Below, piece after piece: positions 45,822-57,249 of a stretch of 64,000 nt of DNA. The DNA is from Asterella californica. Taxonomy: Eukaryota; Streptophyta; Marchantiopsida; Marchantiales; Aytoniaceae. The DNA lies in contig JAYKYS010000007.1 of assembly GCA_036924285.1 (NCBI GenBank), forward strand, positions 5,704,001-5,768,000, given 5' to 3'. Under the pieces are notes generated by a model, which ran no database searches, was not told where the DNA came from, and worked only from the letters and a program-made list of their open reading frames with translations. A program made the translations under genes and the position numbers. Position 1 is the first letter of the stretch; the number at the start of each line of letters is the position of its first letter.

Positions 45822-46772
45822 TCGCTTATCGCATCTAGAAGATCAGACTCCGATAAGGAAGTAGTCTTGCAAACATGAGACGCACATGAGACAGCATCGC
45901 TTATTGCTGCGATAAGAAGATCAGACTCCGGTAAGGAAGTAGTCTTGCAGACATGAGACGCACAGGAGGTAGCATCGCTTATTGCAATTGTTCTCTTATA
46001 GACCATGCCTGCTAAAGCTCTTTGTAGAACAAACTGGAAATTTTCTGTCTAAAAACATGATGCAGAAAGAATCCTACTAGCAGTAGCTCTAAAATCGTCT
46101 ATCGCACTTAGAATATCAAACACCGACGAGGCAGTAGTTTTGCAGACAACAGACGCACATGAGGTACCATCGTCTATTACAATTACTCTCTTATAACCCA
46201 CGTCTGCTAAAGCTCTCTGTAGAACATGAAAACTCGCTGTTTAAAAACATGGTACAGAAAGAAAGAGAAAGTGGTACTCCTCACGTCTTTCATGATAGAC
46301 TTTGACACAATCTCGAAGAAAGTCGTCGAACTCCAAAGCTGCCGATCCGTATATCTTCAAGACTAAGGAGATGAAGTGATGTCTCATCTGCATACCTCTA
46401 TACTTGATCACTTTCGCTGTTGCTGCCACGTCTACAATATGTCTAGAATATCAGATACCGGCGAGGCAGTAGTTTTGCAGACAACAGACGCACATGAGGT
46501 AGCATCGTCTATTACAATTGCTCTCTTATAACTCACGTCTGCTAAAGCTCTCTGTAGAACAATGAAAACTCGCTGTCTAAAAACATGGTGCAGAAAAAAA
46601 GAGAAAGTGGTACTCCTCATGTCTTTCATGATAAGCTCTGGCACAATCTCGAAGAAAGTCGTCGAACTCCAAAGCTGCCGATCCGTATATCTTCAAGACT
46701 AAAGAGACGAAGTGATGTCTCATCTACATACCTCTATACTTGATCACTTTCGCTGTTGCTGCCACGTCTACA
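45822..46772. repeat. Tandem repeat array, units of ~78 and ~335 bp
   Basis: Two full ~335-bp units run from about 46109 to 46443 and 46444 to 46772. They share gaggcagtagttttgcagac, gctaaagctctctgtagaac, cgaagaaagtcgtcgaactc and ctgccacgtctaca in order, with few differences. To the left a diverged partial unit contains its own ~78-bp duplication (agaagatcagactcc at 45837 and 45915). On minus the units keep open frames, for example RALADVSYKRAIVIDDATSC repeated with substitutions. That suggests they derive from coding sequence, but no family was recognised. Confidence 0.85.
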
Positions 46773-47136
46773 GCTCATCATGGGAGATGAGTGATCACAT
46801 GTGCCGCCACTGAGTCCTGTGTCGGATCCGTAATAACCATATCTATCACTGATATCGTTGGCTTATGGAATCAATGTCGAGATTAAAAAATAACTTCAAC
46901 CTCTTGGTTCTCATTGCGACGCGTGTACTCGCGAGCGGGTGATGTAATCCGTGTAAGAGAAAAACTCCACGGAGAAAACAGCTAAAATACAAAATCAAAC
47001 AATAATGAAAAAAACATTAAAAATGAATGGAGCGGATTGTAGATACATCAACGTCCGGAGCAACAAGCCACGGAACTTAGAGCTGAGTATGCATGAGCCG
47101 ACCGGAAAAGAAAGCCGCAGTCGGCAGCTCCCGAGG
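46773..47136. other. 3' flank of the GLOX gene
   Basis: No ORF was recognised. The A-rich stretch aataatgaaaaaaac near 47001 lies on the side where the minus-strand GLOX transcript would end, but no specific polyadenylation signal was assigned. Confidence 0.4.
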
Positions 47137-48789
47137 CTACGAGACTTGGACCCAAGCAGCAGTGCTGGGAACGCCGTTGTTGTCAGCGAAGAGCATGTAG
47201 TAGGAAGCAGGAGCAACGGTTGCCCTGGGAGGAGCTGTCACAGTGATGCTATACCGTCGGGTAACGGGTGTTGGAACGGGACTGCCGACTCTGAGCTTGA
47301 GCAGCCTCTGGCCTTGAGCGAACGAGTGGGTGGTGTAAGGACACGACAGCATGTTCAGATTTACCACGGCGTTGCGAGCCGGAGCTGTGGCCAAGGCTAT
47401 GACGACTGTGAAGGTTTGCCCGTACTTGAGTCGGTTCGGGTACGTGATGATCTGCGGCCTGAGGGAGTCGTACTGCGGCGCTAGGTAAGGTGGGGAGAAG
47501 GCCTCCACCCGAAGCTCGGTGGGGAAGGGTCCGGTGAAGGTGTAGAACTCGTTGGTGTTGCTCCCAGCCACGAGAATTCTCCCGTCGGGAAGCAGCACGG
47601 CAGTGGAGTGATACACTCTGGGAATTTTGGACGGAGCGTGAGTGAGAAATCTACTCCCGACGGCGTTGTTGGGGAGATATGCGACCGGATTCAGCGCGGG
47701 CAACGACGCGAAGCCCCAACCTTGCGATCCATTCTGAGCTCCGTTGATTATGAGGACGTCAGCAGTGGGCAGCAAAATCATGTCCCCCATGCAGCGCCTG
47801 CCGGGCATAGTCTCCATCTGCCATTGAGGGGTGCTGCTCGTCACAGTCATCCTCCCACAAGTCTGCGATGCCCCAAACTGCGGTTTCGGATTTCGGTATG
47901 CTCCCAGCCTTGAACCCCCGCAGATCAGAACCTCAGCAGTGCTGAACCTGTTGACCGAATCCAGAGCCAACAGAACTGACGATCCAGCTGATGGGTAGTT
48001 TCTGGGCTCCCCAGGAATTTGAGGGTAAGTCCTGACGACAGTATTGGTGGTGTAGTCCAGGAGAATGGAGTCTCTGTTAGCAAATATGTACAGTCTTCCA
48101 TCTGGTAACAAATGCACGAATGGGTAGTAATTATCATTCTGACTGTCCTGCGTCTGCTTCAGGAATGGAAGCTCAAACGTGCCCTCGTTAGCCTTCCTGG
48201 GAACGAACTCGTATGTGAAAATCTGGCGACCACCCACGACGATCTGCCTGCCATCCGGGAGCAGCTGGTTGGACGCATACCATCTGCCATTCTGCAGGCT
48301 GGTGGTATTGGACTCAACCCAGTCACAAGTCTCAGTGGGAAGACAAGGGTTGAAGGTTCTGATCTTGCTGAAACCATCACTGTCACCCCCAGTTTGCACC
48401 AGCCTCCCGTCTGCAAAGAACTGCCCAGAAGAGCACCATGTATCAGTGAAGATGAACAAAGGGCGGACCCTGTTGGTACTGGGATCAAATACCACCGAAT
48501 GGGCTGAGCAGTCATGTTTTGCCTTCCGATCACTGGGATTGTTCCGGCAGACACCGTTCGGTAGACTGATCTGAGATTCGCCTATGTTGGTTCGGTCCAG
48601 AAAAATAACTGTGCCGAAACGGGTCACTGCCATATGCATCGAGGCAATTCCAGCATTCTCCAATAGCAGTTTCCACGATCCTCCACCTGTAACCAGTTGT
48701 TCCATCAGCTCCAAGCTATTGTACGTCCCAAAATGTCTCCCAATAGACAGTAGCCAAAGCAGCTGTTGCAGCACACCGAGTGTAGCCAT
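47137..48789 (-). CDS. Glyoxal oxidase-like copper radical oxidase (GLOX, AA5 family)
   Basis: An intact single-exon ORF of 550 residues. Family members oxidise aldehydes such as glyoxal to acids and make hydrogen peroxide, usually outside the cell; plant GLOX acts in wall and pollen biology. An N-terminal galactose-oxidase-type beta-propeller (about residues 38-410) is followed by a DUF1929 C-terminal domain (about 425-548). Expected metal-site residues are present: Cys119 (TDTWCSSGQFF) and Tyr171 (NGRWYASNQLL) for the Cys-Tyr cofactor, Tyr393-His394 (IPRVYHSTAVLLPDG) and His488 (CPYTTHSF). The start MATLGVLQQLLWLLSIG is weakly hydrophobic, so a signal peptide is uncertain; strong homology starts at WKLLLENAGIASMH (residue 39). 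A TATTTATTAG box on minus at 48981-48990 predicts a leader of about 165 nt. Confidence 0.95.
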   Translation of the reverse strand: MATLGVLQQLLWLLSIGRHFGTYNSLELMEQLVTGGGSWKLLLENAGIASMHMAVTRFGTVIFLDRTNIGESQISLPNGVCRNNPSDRKAKHDCSAHSVVFDPSTNRVRPLFIFTDTWCSSGQFFADGRLVQTGGDSDGFSKIRTFNPCLPTETCDWVESNTTSLQNGRWYASNQLLPDGRQIVVGGRQIFTYEFVPRKANEGTFELPFLKQTQDSQNDNYYPFVHLLPDGRLYIFANRDSILLDYTTNTVVRTYPQIPGEPRNYPSAGSSVLLALDSVNRFSTAEVLICGGSRLGAYRNPKPQFGASQTCGRMTVTSSTPQWQMETMPGRRCMGDMILLPTADVLIINGAQNGSQGWGFASLPALNPVAYLPNNAVGSRFLTHAPSKIPRVYHSTAVLLPDGRILVAGSNTNEFYTFTGPFPTELRVEAFSPPYLAPQYDSLRPQIITYPNRLKYGQTFTVVIALATAPARNAVVNLNMLSCPYTTHSFAQGQRLLKLRVGSPVPTPVTRRYSITVTAPPRATVAPASYYMLFADNNGVPSTAAWVQVS

Positions 48790-48980
48790 GAATCAGACTG
48801 AAGCTTGTTGTTCCTCTGTCCTTTGAACTTTCATCCACTCCAGGTACTGTTTTATCCAGCTAGCTCGCAGCTGATCATGATGGAGGGACAACGTTGACAT
48901 CAATCGAAGTTGCTGTCACGAGTACGATGAGCTTCTCTCCATGACATTCGAGCTACTAGCCAGTCCGAGTGTCACTACTG

Positions 48981-48990
48981 CTAATAAATA
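48981..48990 (-). promoter_or_regulatory. TATA-like box of the GLOX gene
   Basis: Minus TATTTATTAG lies about 190 bp upstream of the GLOX ATG. It is placed plausibly, but the motif is only a partial TATA match. Confidence 0.35.
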
Positions 48991-49595
48991 CACACTTGAC
49001 TCCAAACTTCTTTGTTGCTGTCTGTTTGGAGCCGTCTACAATTGCAGCTCCGCTTGTCGCCAGTACCGACACTAGCGGTTCCTGTTGCTTCTTTTGCAGA
49101 GAAATTTCGGGACACAGATCAGTGTCAAATTCTTAGCGCTTGAATCACTGTCCCAGTTGCTTTCCTAGGCCTGTGACTTGGCTCATTCACTCCATCCCTT
49201 GCCAGTAGTTCGTGTTGGTAAGTCAACACGTTACGCATGCATTCTCCTGATGACAATGAATGACTTGCGGACAAGCACTCACTGGCACTCAGTCTAGCGT
49301 TCAGTCTAACTACATGTTGAGGACTGCATATCAGTGGACAATATGCAATATTAAGCTCGCTCGATCTGAGGGATATGAAGCAATAACACCCATAATTGCT
49401 ATGCTACTAGACCTCCGCAACCGGATCTTCATCTGGCCGATTAGTCAAGATGCGCAATCTTCTCGGCCTTAGTAAGACTTCAGCTTGGACTTACGCAGCT
49501 GACTTCTTTCGCTGGTGAGGGTACATCTTATTATCTAGAAACTCGCACTGACCGCAGAGAAACTGAGACAAAACACTATGACCGTCAAAAGACGT
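48991..49595. other. Intergenic DNA upstream of GLOX
   Basis: A 70-codon plus ORF (49260-49472) has no known motif. Nothing else was identified. Confidence 0.4.
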
Positions 49596-49906
49596 TCAAG
49601 TAAGATCCGTGACTAGAACCACGGAATTTGCGCTAGAATTGGCATTTGGTACACCACCTTTCTTCTTGTCGCTGGTAAGCAGCCGACGAATGTAGAAGAA
49701 TCGGATACTTACTTTACAGAAGCAGTCACCACTGTTCTGTCGGCACTGAACTTCAGGGAGACAGAAACAGCTCCACCACTTTTGGAAGAGGAGCTCCACC
49801 ATGATGCTGATGATGTAAAAGTCGAGGAAGTTGTCGACGTTGACTGTCCAAGCAACTGCATTTTCGCGCCCACAACTCCCTCTCCTCTCACAGACTCATC
49901 TGCTGG
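49596..49906 (-). CDS. Small unrecognised spliced gene, about 74+ residues
   Basis: A minus exon encodes MQLLGQSTSTTSSTFTSSA, a Ser/Thr-rich start, then GGAVSVSLKFSADRTVVTA, and ends AA|GTAAGTATCC, a strong donor. After only 41 nt, an acceptor ctgcttaccag leads in matching phase to DKKKGGVPNANSSANSVVL and a stop TGA near 49596. The candidate start ATG (about 49862) may be preceded by more coding sequence: the frame is open upstream through ADESVRGEGVVGAK, with an acceptor-like ctgtccagcag before it. No family was recognised. The Ser-rich N-terminus could be an organelle signal, but that is speculation. Confidence 0.35.
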
Positions 49907-50057
49907 ACAGGTGCACGAGAGCCGCCTTCTTCACAATTGGGCTCCACTCAAGAGCACACTTAGCTGCAGCTCTCATTAGCAATGTAGCAATACTGCGGCC
50001 TGTTCAGTTTAGAAGGCCAGATCTAGAAGCCCTCTCTTACAGAGCGGAACGTGCTAG

Positions 50058-50252
50058 CTAGTTGTCTCTTGCCTTCATGTCTATTAAAGACTTTATGACC
50101 CGAAACGCTGTAAAACCAAAATTAATCAGAAGAACTCCATTGCCCACTGTATGGCCCAGAAATGGTACGCCAGTGAGATTCTCCTCAGCAACTTGGAGCT
50201 CTTGATACCTAAAAACTGCATGGGCGTGCCTAATTCTGATCATCAGGTACAA
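50058..50252 (-). CDS. Small unrecognised ORF with a hydrophobic segment
   Basis: The minus frame ends with ENLTGVPFLGHTVGNGVLL, then INFGFTAFRVIKSL and IDMKARDN before a TAG. It could be a terminal exon: an acceptor-like gcagtttttag precedes it near 50206. The first in-frame ATG, near 50243, gives about 61 residues. One hydrophobic stretch could span a membrane. No family was recognised. Confidence 0.25.
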   Translation of the reverse strand: MYLMIRIRHAHAVFRYQELQVAEENLTGVPFLGHTVGNGVLLINFGFTAFRVIKSLIDMKARDN

Positions 50253-50284
50253 AAGGCCCCAAAAAAATTCGAGGCGGAGTAGAT

Positions 50285-51455
50285 TTACCAGTCACACTCT
50301 TCGTGTTGTTTCATTACCTGATGAATATATACATCGAAAAGCGTTGTTTTGTGAAAAGTAGGGAAGATGACAAGCGTCAAGCGCGGAAATAAATTCAGCT
50401 TCCGGATACGACCTCGGAACACACGAAGGGGTGGAGAAAAAAGAAATAACTTTGATTTAATCAGTATTGATTTTGAGTAGCATAATAAGCTCTTCGGGGT
50501 CTGTATAAGACCTCCGAACACAGGAGTGAGTGGAGAAGAAAATGAGAGTCAGTTTGAAATATTTAGTTTATTTAAGTATTCTATTAATGAGAAAAGCTTA
50601 GCTCTTATCTACCAGCTCTTGTCGAAATTCTTGATATTGATTTTTTTTAGAAACGAACAACACAAGTGCATGCTCTTTGTACCCAGCACGTCCAAAAGAG
50701 CCTCGTAGCATATAAGTGCAGCAGTTTGTTCACTTGATTTAATAAAATCTATCTTTAATAACTTTAATTTATGAACTAACCTTTCCTTATCTTTAATAAC
50801 TTTAATTTATGACCTAACCCTTCCAAAAGGAAGGGTAAGGAAATAAATTAAAGGATAAATATATTCTTTCTCTTTCAAACTTGGAAGAGGTGAATAAGCA
50901 TCCCCAACGGTTTTCTGTCGGACGAGCGTTGGAAAAAGAGAAAACGTAAAAGCCGGTTGGCTCAGAGCCTTTGTGGCCTTTAAGGTTGTAAAGATTCATT
51001 GATCTCAGAATGTACTCGCGCCATTTTCAGCGTCGCGCGCATGACATATTTCTCGGGATCAAATAACCATGTTCAATTAAACCTTCTGCTCTCTTTAATA
51101 TATCGGTAATGATATAAGTGTTATATAAATATTTTAGATTAAGTGAAATAAAAATCATAATAATATTTAAATATTAGTTATTCCAAAACGTTGGAAACTT
51201 TGTTCGAAAACTCGTAAGTAAACTGCACTATTTTGCGCTTCAGAGAGGATGCTGCACTAAATCAATTCATTCATAAATACATTGATTTATTACTTAATCC
51301 TTCCCATAGAAAGGGTTAGCGAATAAATTAAGGTTGCAGCTCTCTTCCATCTTCAGATGGAAGAGGTGCATAAGCATCCGCGTAGAAGAGGTGAATATAT
51401 AGCAGTTCGTGAGGCACTGATTCGTGTTTCATTACCTGATGAGTATACATCAAAC
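50285..51455. repeat. Dispersed repeat family, two related copies
   Basis: Shared motifs recur in both halves. A cgtgtt...tttcattacctgatga, tatacatc block occurs at 50299-50333 and 51423-51451. A near-palindrome taatttat..ctaacccttcc / ggaagggt..ataaatta occurs at 50784-50845 and 51283-51335. A gaagaggtg, ataagcatcc block occurs at 50884-50904 and 51360-51380. A 38-bp direct repeat (atctttaataactttaattt) sits at 50751 and 50789. Related motifs occur at 505-650. No coding content was recognised. Confidence 0.65.
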
Positions 51456-52500
51456 TCTTTCGGTTCCCGCTGACTTCCCGGTACTCCTCTACCAGCTTTC
51501 ACTACTTGGTCCTCTGCGATGGATCAGCTGCACCAGCAGTCGCATTAATCACTCTCTCACCTTCACTCCATTCCTCCCTTGTTTCTCGGAACCCTATAAA
51601 AGGAAACACAACAATACAAGCTACAACTTGAATCATAAATAACTTGAACATACCCGTAATTTGGCAATGTTAGGGAGAAAAAACCCCACCTCACAAACTC
51701 TTTTTCCTTTTCGTTAGGGAGTCCCTCCCATCCGCATTTCCCGCCACGTCGCATTCCTCTCTTCTATGTGCGTCCTTGTGAACTACACGTGAACTATTCC
51801 AACGTCACACTGATTGGGTGGGGGACTCTATAACAAAATGCTGGGCGTGTGGGGACTCGGGATGTGGGGACCGTGTGAGGAGGTGGGACTCCCAAGCAGT
51901 TCTCTTTTCCTTTGATTTCAGCCTCATGCTTTTGCAACTTACAAAGTCTGCATATATTGAAAGCATAGGAAAAGTAAGGAGTACATTACTAGCAAAGCAA
52001 TGAATGAACTTTCCGAAAAGATATTCTTCGTCAACCTTCCAGCGTCAGTGCAAAAAGACAAGGTACAGCGACATGAAGCTTGTATTTTAGTGCAACGCGC
52101 TGTGCGAATGCACGAGACAGCGCATTGCACGAGATCGATGATCCTAGCAGTTCTCTACTTACTTTAAGTGAATGCATAACACTAGAACTTTGCATGTTCG
52201 CCTATGAACCAAGCAGAACTAAAATATCATGCTCCCTCAGAATCAAAGTTGGAGTTAGAAAATCAACTACATGTAGACAGAAAAGGTATGATCCTGTGGA
52301 TATTCAATTTGTGCTATCTGTCATCTAGTGTGGAGATTTGTTTCTTTACAATCAAACTGATTTAACCCACAGATCATTAAAGAGTTTTTAGCCAAGAACC
52401 GTGTGAACTAGTTAATCACCGACACATATTAATTGTCAGCAATGGTTTCTTTCTAACTCTCCGATTTGGAGTAGCAAGAAATATCTACAGTAGAACATTT
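51456..52500. other. Intergenic DNA
   Basis: No recognisable gene. Short ORFs on both strands lack motifs. Confidence 0.4.
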
Positions 52501-52977
52501 TCAAGCCGACCTGTCAGCACATGCGTACCATTTGGGAAGGGCGGCCATGAGAACTAGGAAATTTTCCCTTCCAGCACCTGCAGACAACAACAACGCGTCC
52601 ATGGCACTTGCTTGTAAACCGCACTGCCGCCAGTACTGAGGCAAATTGGCAAGCAATCGAATGGTCCCTGTGGTCCACTTCTCGTTCGTGGTATGCATGG
52701 TTAACTTGGAGAGCTTGACCTTTTTCTCTATCGGATCCTGTGCATCGGTCATTGTCGCGGTAACTGAAAAGTTGATTCGGTAGCATACAAAATCTCTCAT
52801 GCTATCGGCTATGTGCCGTATTCGTTCGTTCCATCCTAGAACCCTGCGCATGAGAGGGGTAAATCGTTGCGACTGTATTGTAGGTAGGTTAGACGTTTCC
52901 TCACAGACAGAACAATCATCGAACACGCCGCTCCCTCCCGCCATGCATGCATGGTTCACGCACCTCAAAAGTTGCAT
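52501..52977 (-). CDS. Unrecognised ORF, about 158 residues
   Basis: A single minus frame stays open from an ATG near 52977 (MQLLRCVNHACMAGG) to 52501. It has a Cys-containing N-terminal part (CVNHAC, DDCSVC), a central RRVLGWNERIRHIADSMRDF and a charged segment PIEKKVKLSKL. The composition is ordinary rather than low-complexity, and the length is unusual for chance in this moderately AT-rich DNA. No splice sites, promoter or family were recognised, so a chance ORF or a transposon fragment remains possible. Confidence 0.3.
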   Translation of the reverse strand: MQLLRCVNHACMAGGSGVFDDCSVCEETSNLPTIQSQRFTPLMRRVLGWNERIRHIADSMRDFVCYRINFSVTATMTDAQDPIEKKVKLSKLTMHTTNEKWTTGTIRLLANLPQYWRQCGLQASAMDALLLSAGAGRENFLVLMAALPKWYACADRSA

Positions 52978-53101
52978 CCTGAATCGGACCGATAACACAA
53001 GAAACGAAAGTTTCCTCCCTTTGAAAACATTTGCTGGTCCAGAAGTATATTGCCTTGTTCTCGTTACCCTGATCGTTTTTAGGCACTTCTTGCTTTGCTA
53101 A

Positions 53102-55393
53102 GAGGATCTCCAGCGCAAGTCTTTAAAGGCTCCCCTAACCAGTTAGGGAGCCAGTTAGGGGAGAACCTTCCCACAGCTTATCTTTATAAGAGTTCTAAAA
53201 TTCCCCAAAAGCTATCGCGTTTTATTCTCAAGATAACAATTCCGACAAATACTCCTTGATTCAAAATAAAACCGTTTCAAAAATGGATAATGGTACTTTT
53301 GAACAGGCTCGAGTTCCTGATGCTCTTTAAAGATTCATTTAAAGACTCTGATGGAAATATTACACTTTTAAAATAAGCATCCTCGACTCTTAAACCCCAA
53401 GTGCCGGTATAAAAGCAAAGAATATAAATAATTCTCAATGGATACTTAAGATTTAAAAACCTTCATTCCAATATTACTCAGTGGATACTCAATAATTAAT
53501 TGTGAACTGAATCACACAGTGAAAAGCTTTCGGACAGCTGGATTGAAATCCAATCTTAACCGAGCAAATTCTACTAACAAAAGTATTTTGGGTATAACTT
53601 CTTTGTGTATACTGCAAACCACATAATGAGCTCCTATTGGTTACTGGACTTGGTGTATTTGGCCTTTAATCTCTAAAATAGAGATAAATAAGTCTTTGTC
53701 GCTATACAGGTGGAGATGTTCTAATATAGAGGCTTTATACCTAGGCATGGGTATAAAAGCATAAAAGAAAATATTATTTTTTCTTCACGTGGGAAGTTAG
53801 ACTAAAATATTTTCTCTGCTGAAGGAATCGTGAGAACTTCGTCTTAACAGTTCTCTCTTAGTACTAAATAGTTGGTTATGAAGTGAATTACAGCTTGTAC
53901 AGCTAAATGAAGAGCTTTGGTTTAATTTCTTACTTCACAAATTCCATGCTTGGATGAATATTTTATCACTAGAGACATTTTCTGCTTAACCGTTATATGT
54001 CTGAATTCTCTAAAAGGAATCGTGATAAGAGGTACTCCGGGTTACCAGGAGTACTTGTACACATGCCGACAGTTAAAAAACCTGTAAAAGCTAAGGTTAC
54101 GTGCCCAAGGCCATAGAGAAAGCCATTGGGTGAAAAGAGTTAAAGTTAACCGTTACAAATACAACGTGATTTTGTCTCATTATTAACTTGATATAAAATA
54201 GCTATAGTCTCGTTGCTCCAAAAGATCATCGATTGGAGGAGTTACTTCTCAGAATCACCATTCAGGGAAAAGCTAGCAAATGGATTAGTGAGTTTCTGTT
54301 GAAATTGAGCATTTCTGGAAATACATGAAAGGACGAGTTACAAACATTGGAAGTTATTTGAGTAGATCTTAGGGTCGGACCGCACATACTTTTTCATAGT
54401 CAGTTTTTCACTCTCATGCTTGAGAAGTTGAGGGTTGGTCATAAGGGGTTATCCGCACGAATGTTAATTTTATTTTTCCAAACAGGAGACCCGTTATCAT
54501 ACAGTTTTTTTTTTTTGAGAGATGTGTTGGTGCAGGCATGTATTCCATTTGGATTTTGAGTTTTTAGCTATTAACACGTGTGATGACTTCTAGCTCTGAC
54601 TGGAACTGCCAGATCACTTCTTCAAACCTACAAGCACCTTTTCGCAAAGGAAGGGAACAACTGTACCAATCGAACGCATGGAATATAAATGATGAACGGC
54701 TGTTCTTATGTAAACTCAAGAATAGTCTCAAATCACGGTAGTTTCTTTTCATGTTTTTAATGCCAATAACTCCAACTCTTATATGCATATTAAGTAAACA
54801 ACGAAACAAAAAGAAAGTAGTGGTAACTTGTTAGAGTCGTTGAGACTGGTTAGACGTCAGTGTACATCTAAAACAGAACTACCGGACACTGGAATTCAAC
54901 GATCTGAAAGTCAGTGAAAAGATGTTGTGTTTGGGAAGGGTTGGTCTCTCGTCATTAGTCGAATACGACCGGTTTGAAATGGGTCGAGACTCTGACATTC
55001 TTGGACTTCATCGATTGAATCTGAGCACGAGTGAGCTCGTTCTAGTATCTCACGAGTTCAGAAATTCGACCGCTCTCCATGCTTGACGTTCAATCATTCC
55101 ATTAGCTGCATGATGCAGAGATTATCGTATGCAAGAGCTACGACCGTTGCAGTGTGGAGGATATGCGGATTTTGAAGTCTTTTCTTGTCAATTTTGTGCA
55201 CTGTTTGTATCACGAATTTGAGAAGCTGATATATGTGAACTGAAGCAGAGACAATATCACTAAGGAGAAAGGTGCTCGATATTTAGAAAGCTGCGGATAA
55301 GGGTGAGCAGCAGAGAGAAGGTATCATGGAAGATATCCATGATAGTCATCGTTCCAAATCGCGTTTAATTTTGGTCAGGTCTCAGCTGATAGA
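53102..55393. other. AT-rich intergenic DNA
   Basis: No genes were recognised. Near 53128-53163 nested inverted repeats occur (CTCCCCTAAC/GTTAGGGGAG and GGCTCCC/GGGAGCC). A poly-T tract is near 54506-54516. Confidence 0.5.
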
Positions 55394-56310
55394 ATGTATG
55401 CACCATCGCCTAACTTGCACGATATAATGAGCAGCAGCTCGGATGATGAGGTCCCATTTGATGAGTTTGTGCAGCAAGAAACAGCACGAATTCATCCAAA
55501 TGTTGTTAGTGACAGTTCTGTCGGTTCTCAACGAAGTCCAATTCTAGACGTGAACAGTGCATCTCAACCGGCTTCGTCCATGCCAGCAAAGGAGTAGATT
55601 CACATGACAAGAATGACAAGTCATGCATTTCATTGAAGCCAGTCGGATTGAACTCAAAGAGTAGTGTCCAGATTCAAGCTTAGCCAACATGCAGTCGATT
55701 GAAGTTAAGCTTAGGACAATCCAGTCTTATCTCAGGTTGAAAGGAGTAGAAGTAGATATCCCTTAGATTAGAAACAAGTGAGAGAATATTATTGGTGGTT
55801 ACAAGAAAGTGAGTGGTCACAATAAAACCTCTAGAAATGTCTCATATTCTACTTTGACACGAGTTGAACGTGAAGAAAAGAAGCTCCTAATGAACTTTCC
55901 TCTTCACTATTAACTTTTAATCGACTGTTGGTATGGACATCACCTTGGAATGACTCCTCCGTTTATGACAGAGATCCTAATACAAAGTTCAAGACCTGGT
56001 CTTGAACCTGAACCTGCTGCACAGCATGAATCTTAAATTCTCAACTTGACTTCTCCGTTTGATGTTGAAGCTACAAGTCAGCATAACTCTGAGAAGAGAA
56101 AAAGATAGATGGGTCAGTCTGCATCTGCTCTTCATCAAATATTGTCCAATTTCAGTAGTTTCGTTGTTGAGGTGGAAAACGAGAAGCTCAAATTGTACAA
56201 AGACCTAGAGTCTCAAAAGTAGCATAGAGCTGACCTCTGTTCGGATCAGTTGGTTAGTGTGTTAGATAAGATGGCAGTAGCGTTACTCGACATTGGGTCA
56301 ATTTTTAGTA
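55394..56310 (+). pseudogene. PIF/Harbinger accessory (Myb/SANT-like) protein remnant
   Basis: The region starts MYAPSPNLHDIMSSSSDDEV and, after many stops, still shows a C-terminal helix-rich part (FVVEVENEKLKLYKDLESQK, then LVSVLDKMAVALLDI) of the kind found in the second protein of Harbinger elements. It lies about 1 kb upstream of a Harbinger transposase on the same strand, consistent with a two-gene element. It is extensively broken. Confidence 0.45.
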
Positions 56311-57249
56311 CTCCGAGACGAACTGGTTAGTGAATCCAAAATAGGCTTAAGGATAAGATTCAATTCAGAGAGGTGCAGATGTCGAGAATATTCAAAATTG
56401 ACTGTAAACTCTACAATGCTCAATCTCTGAGCATTCATTTTTGTAAACTCAGTCATACTTTTTCTTCTGCTATTTTTGAACTCCATGCTGCAATGATGAA
56501 TCTGAGCACATTTTTTCAGAGATCTGTATGGTTAAAGTTCATATTAATATGCTGAAATTTTAGAAGTTTCAAAGGCTTAAAACAGAAAGTTCATAGTATG
56601 CATTATGCTGCTTGGGTTGTGAAGAAACGTGAAGCTATAGTCTCCCCATCGTCTAGTTGTAAATCAGAAAGACCTCAGTAGCATATCATCAGTTAGAATT
56701 ATATTGTCTATGATATTAGAAGCTTTTTGTTTCAAATATACATAAACTCCACTCAGTATTATATTGAAGGACATAACTAATATGTTTCCGATACCAGTAG
56801 TCTTAACATCTGATAATAATATCAAATAATAAGTATTATATTCAATATCAAAAACTACATTGTTTCAGATATAACTCAGATGATACTGTAAATTCATCTT
56901 TGTAGCATATCGAAGTTCATAACTAATACAACTTGATGTTACCAGCTGCGTGAACTATCTGAAACATGGTGTTTACTCAATGATTTTTTGCGAGTATAGA
57001 GTGTTTTCAACTAGTACTTGTTGTGAAGACATATTACTCAGTTGTTGTTGTGAAGATGCTTAGTGTAGGATTTTTTCAAAAGTGTAGTACTGAAAATGTA
57101 TATATGTTTGGTTTCTAAACTGTGTTTGAGGTTGAAATTCGATATCCAGGTGCTAAAATATATTCCAGAATACTTCTTAGTAAGTTTATGTGCTTCTGTT
57201 AGTATGAATCGATCTATTATGAAAACCTTTTGCAGACATTCAAGGCATA

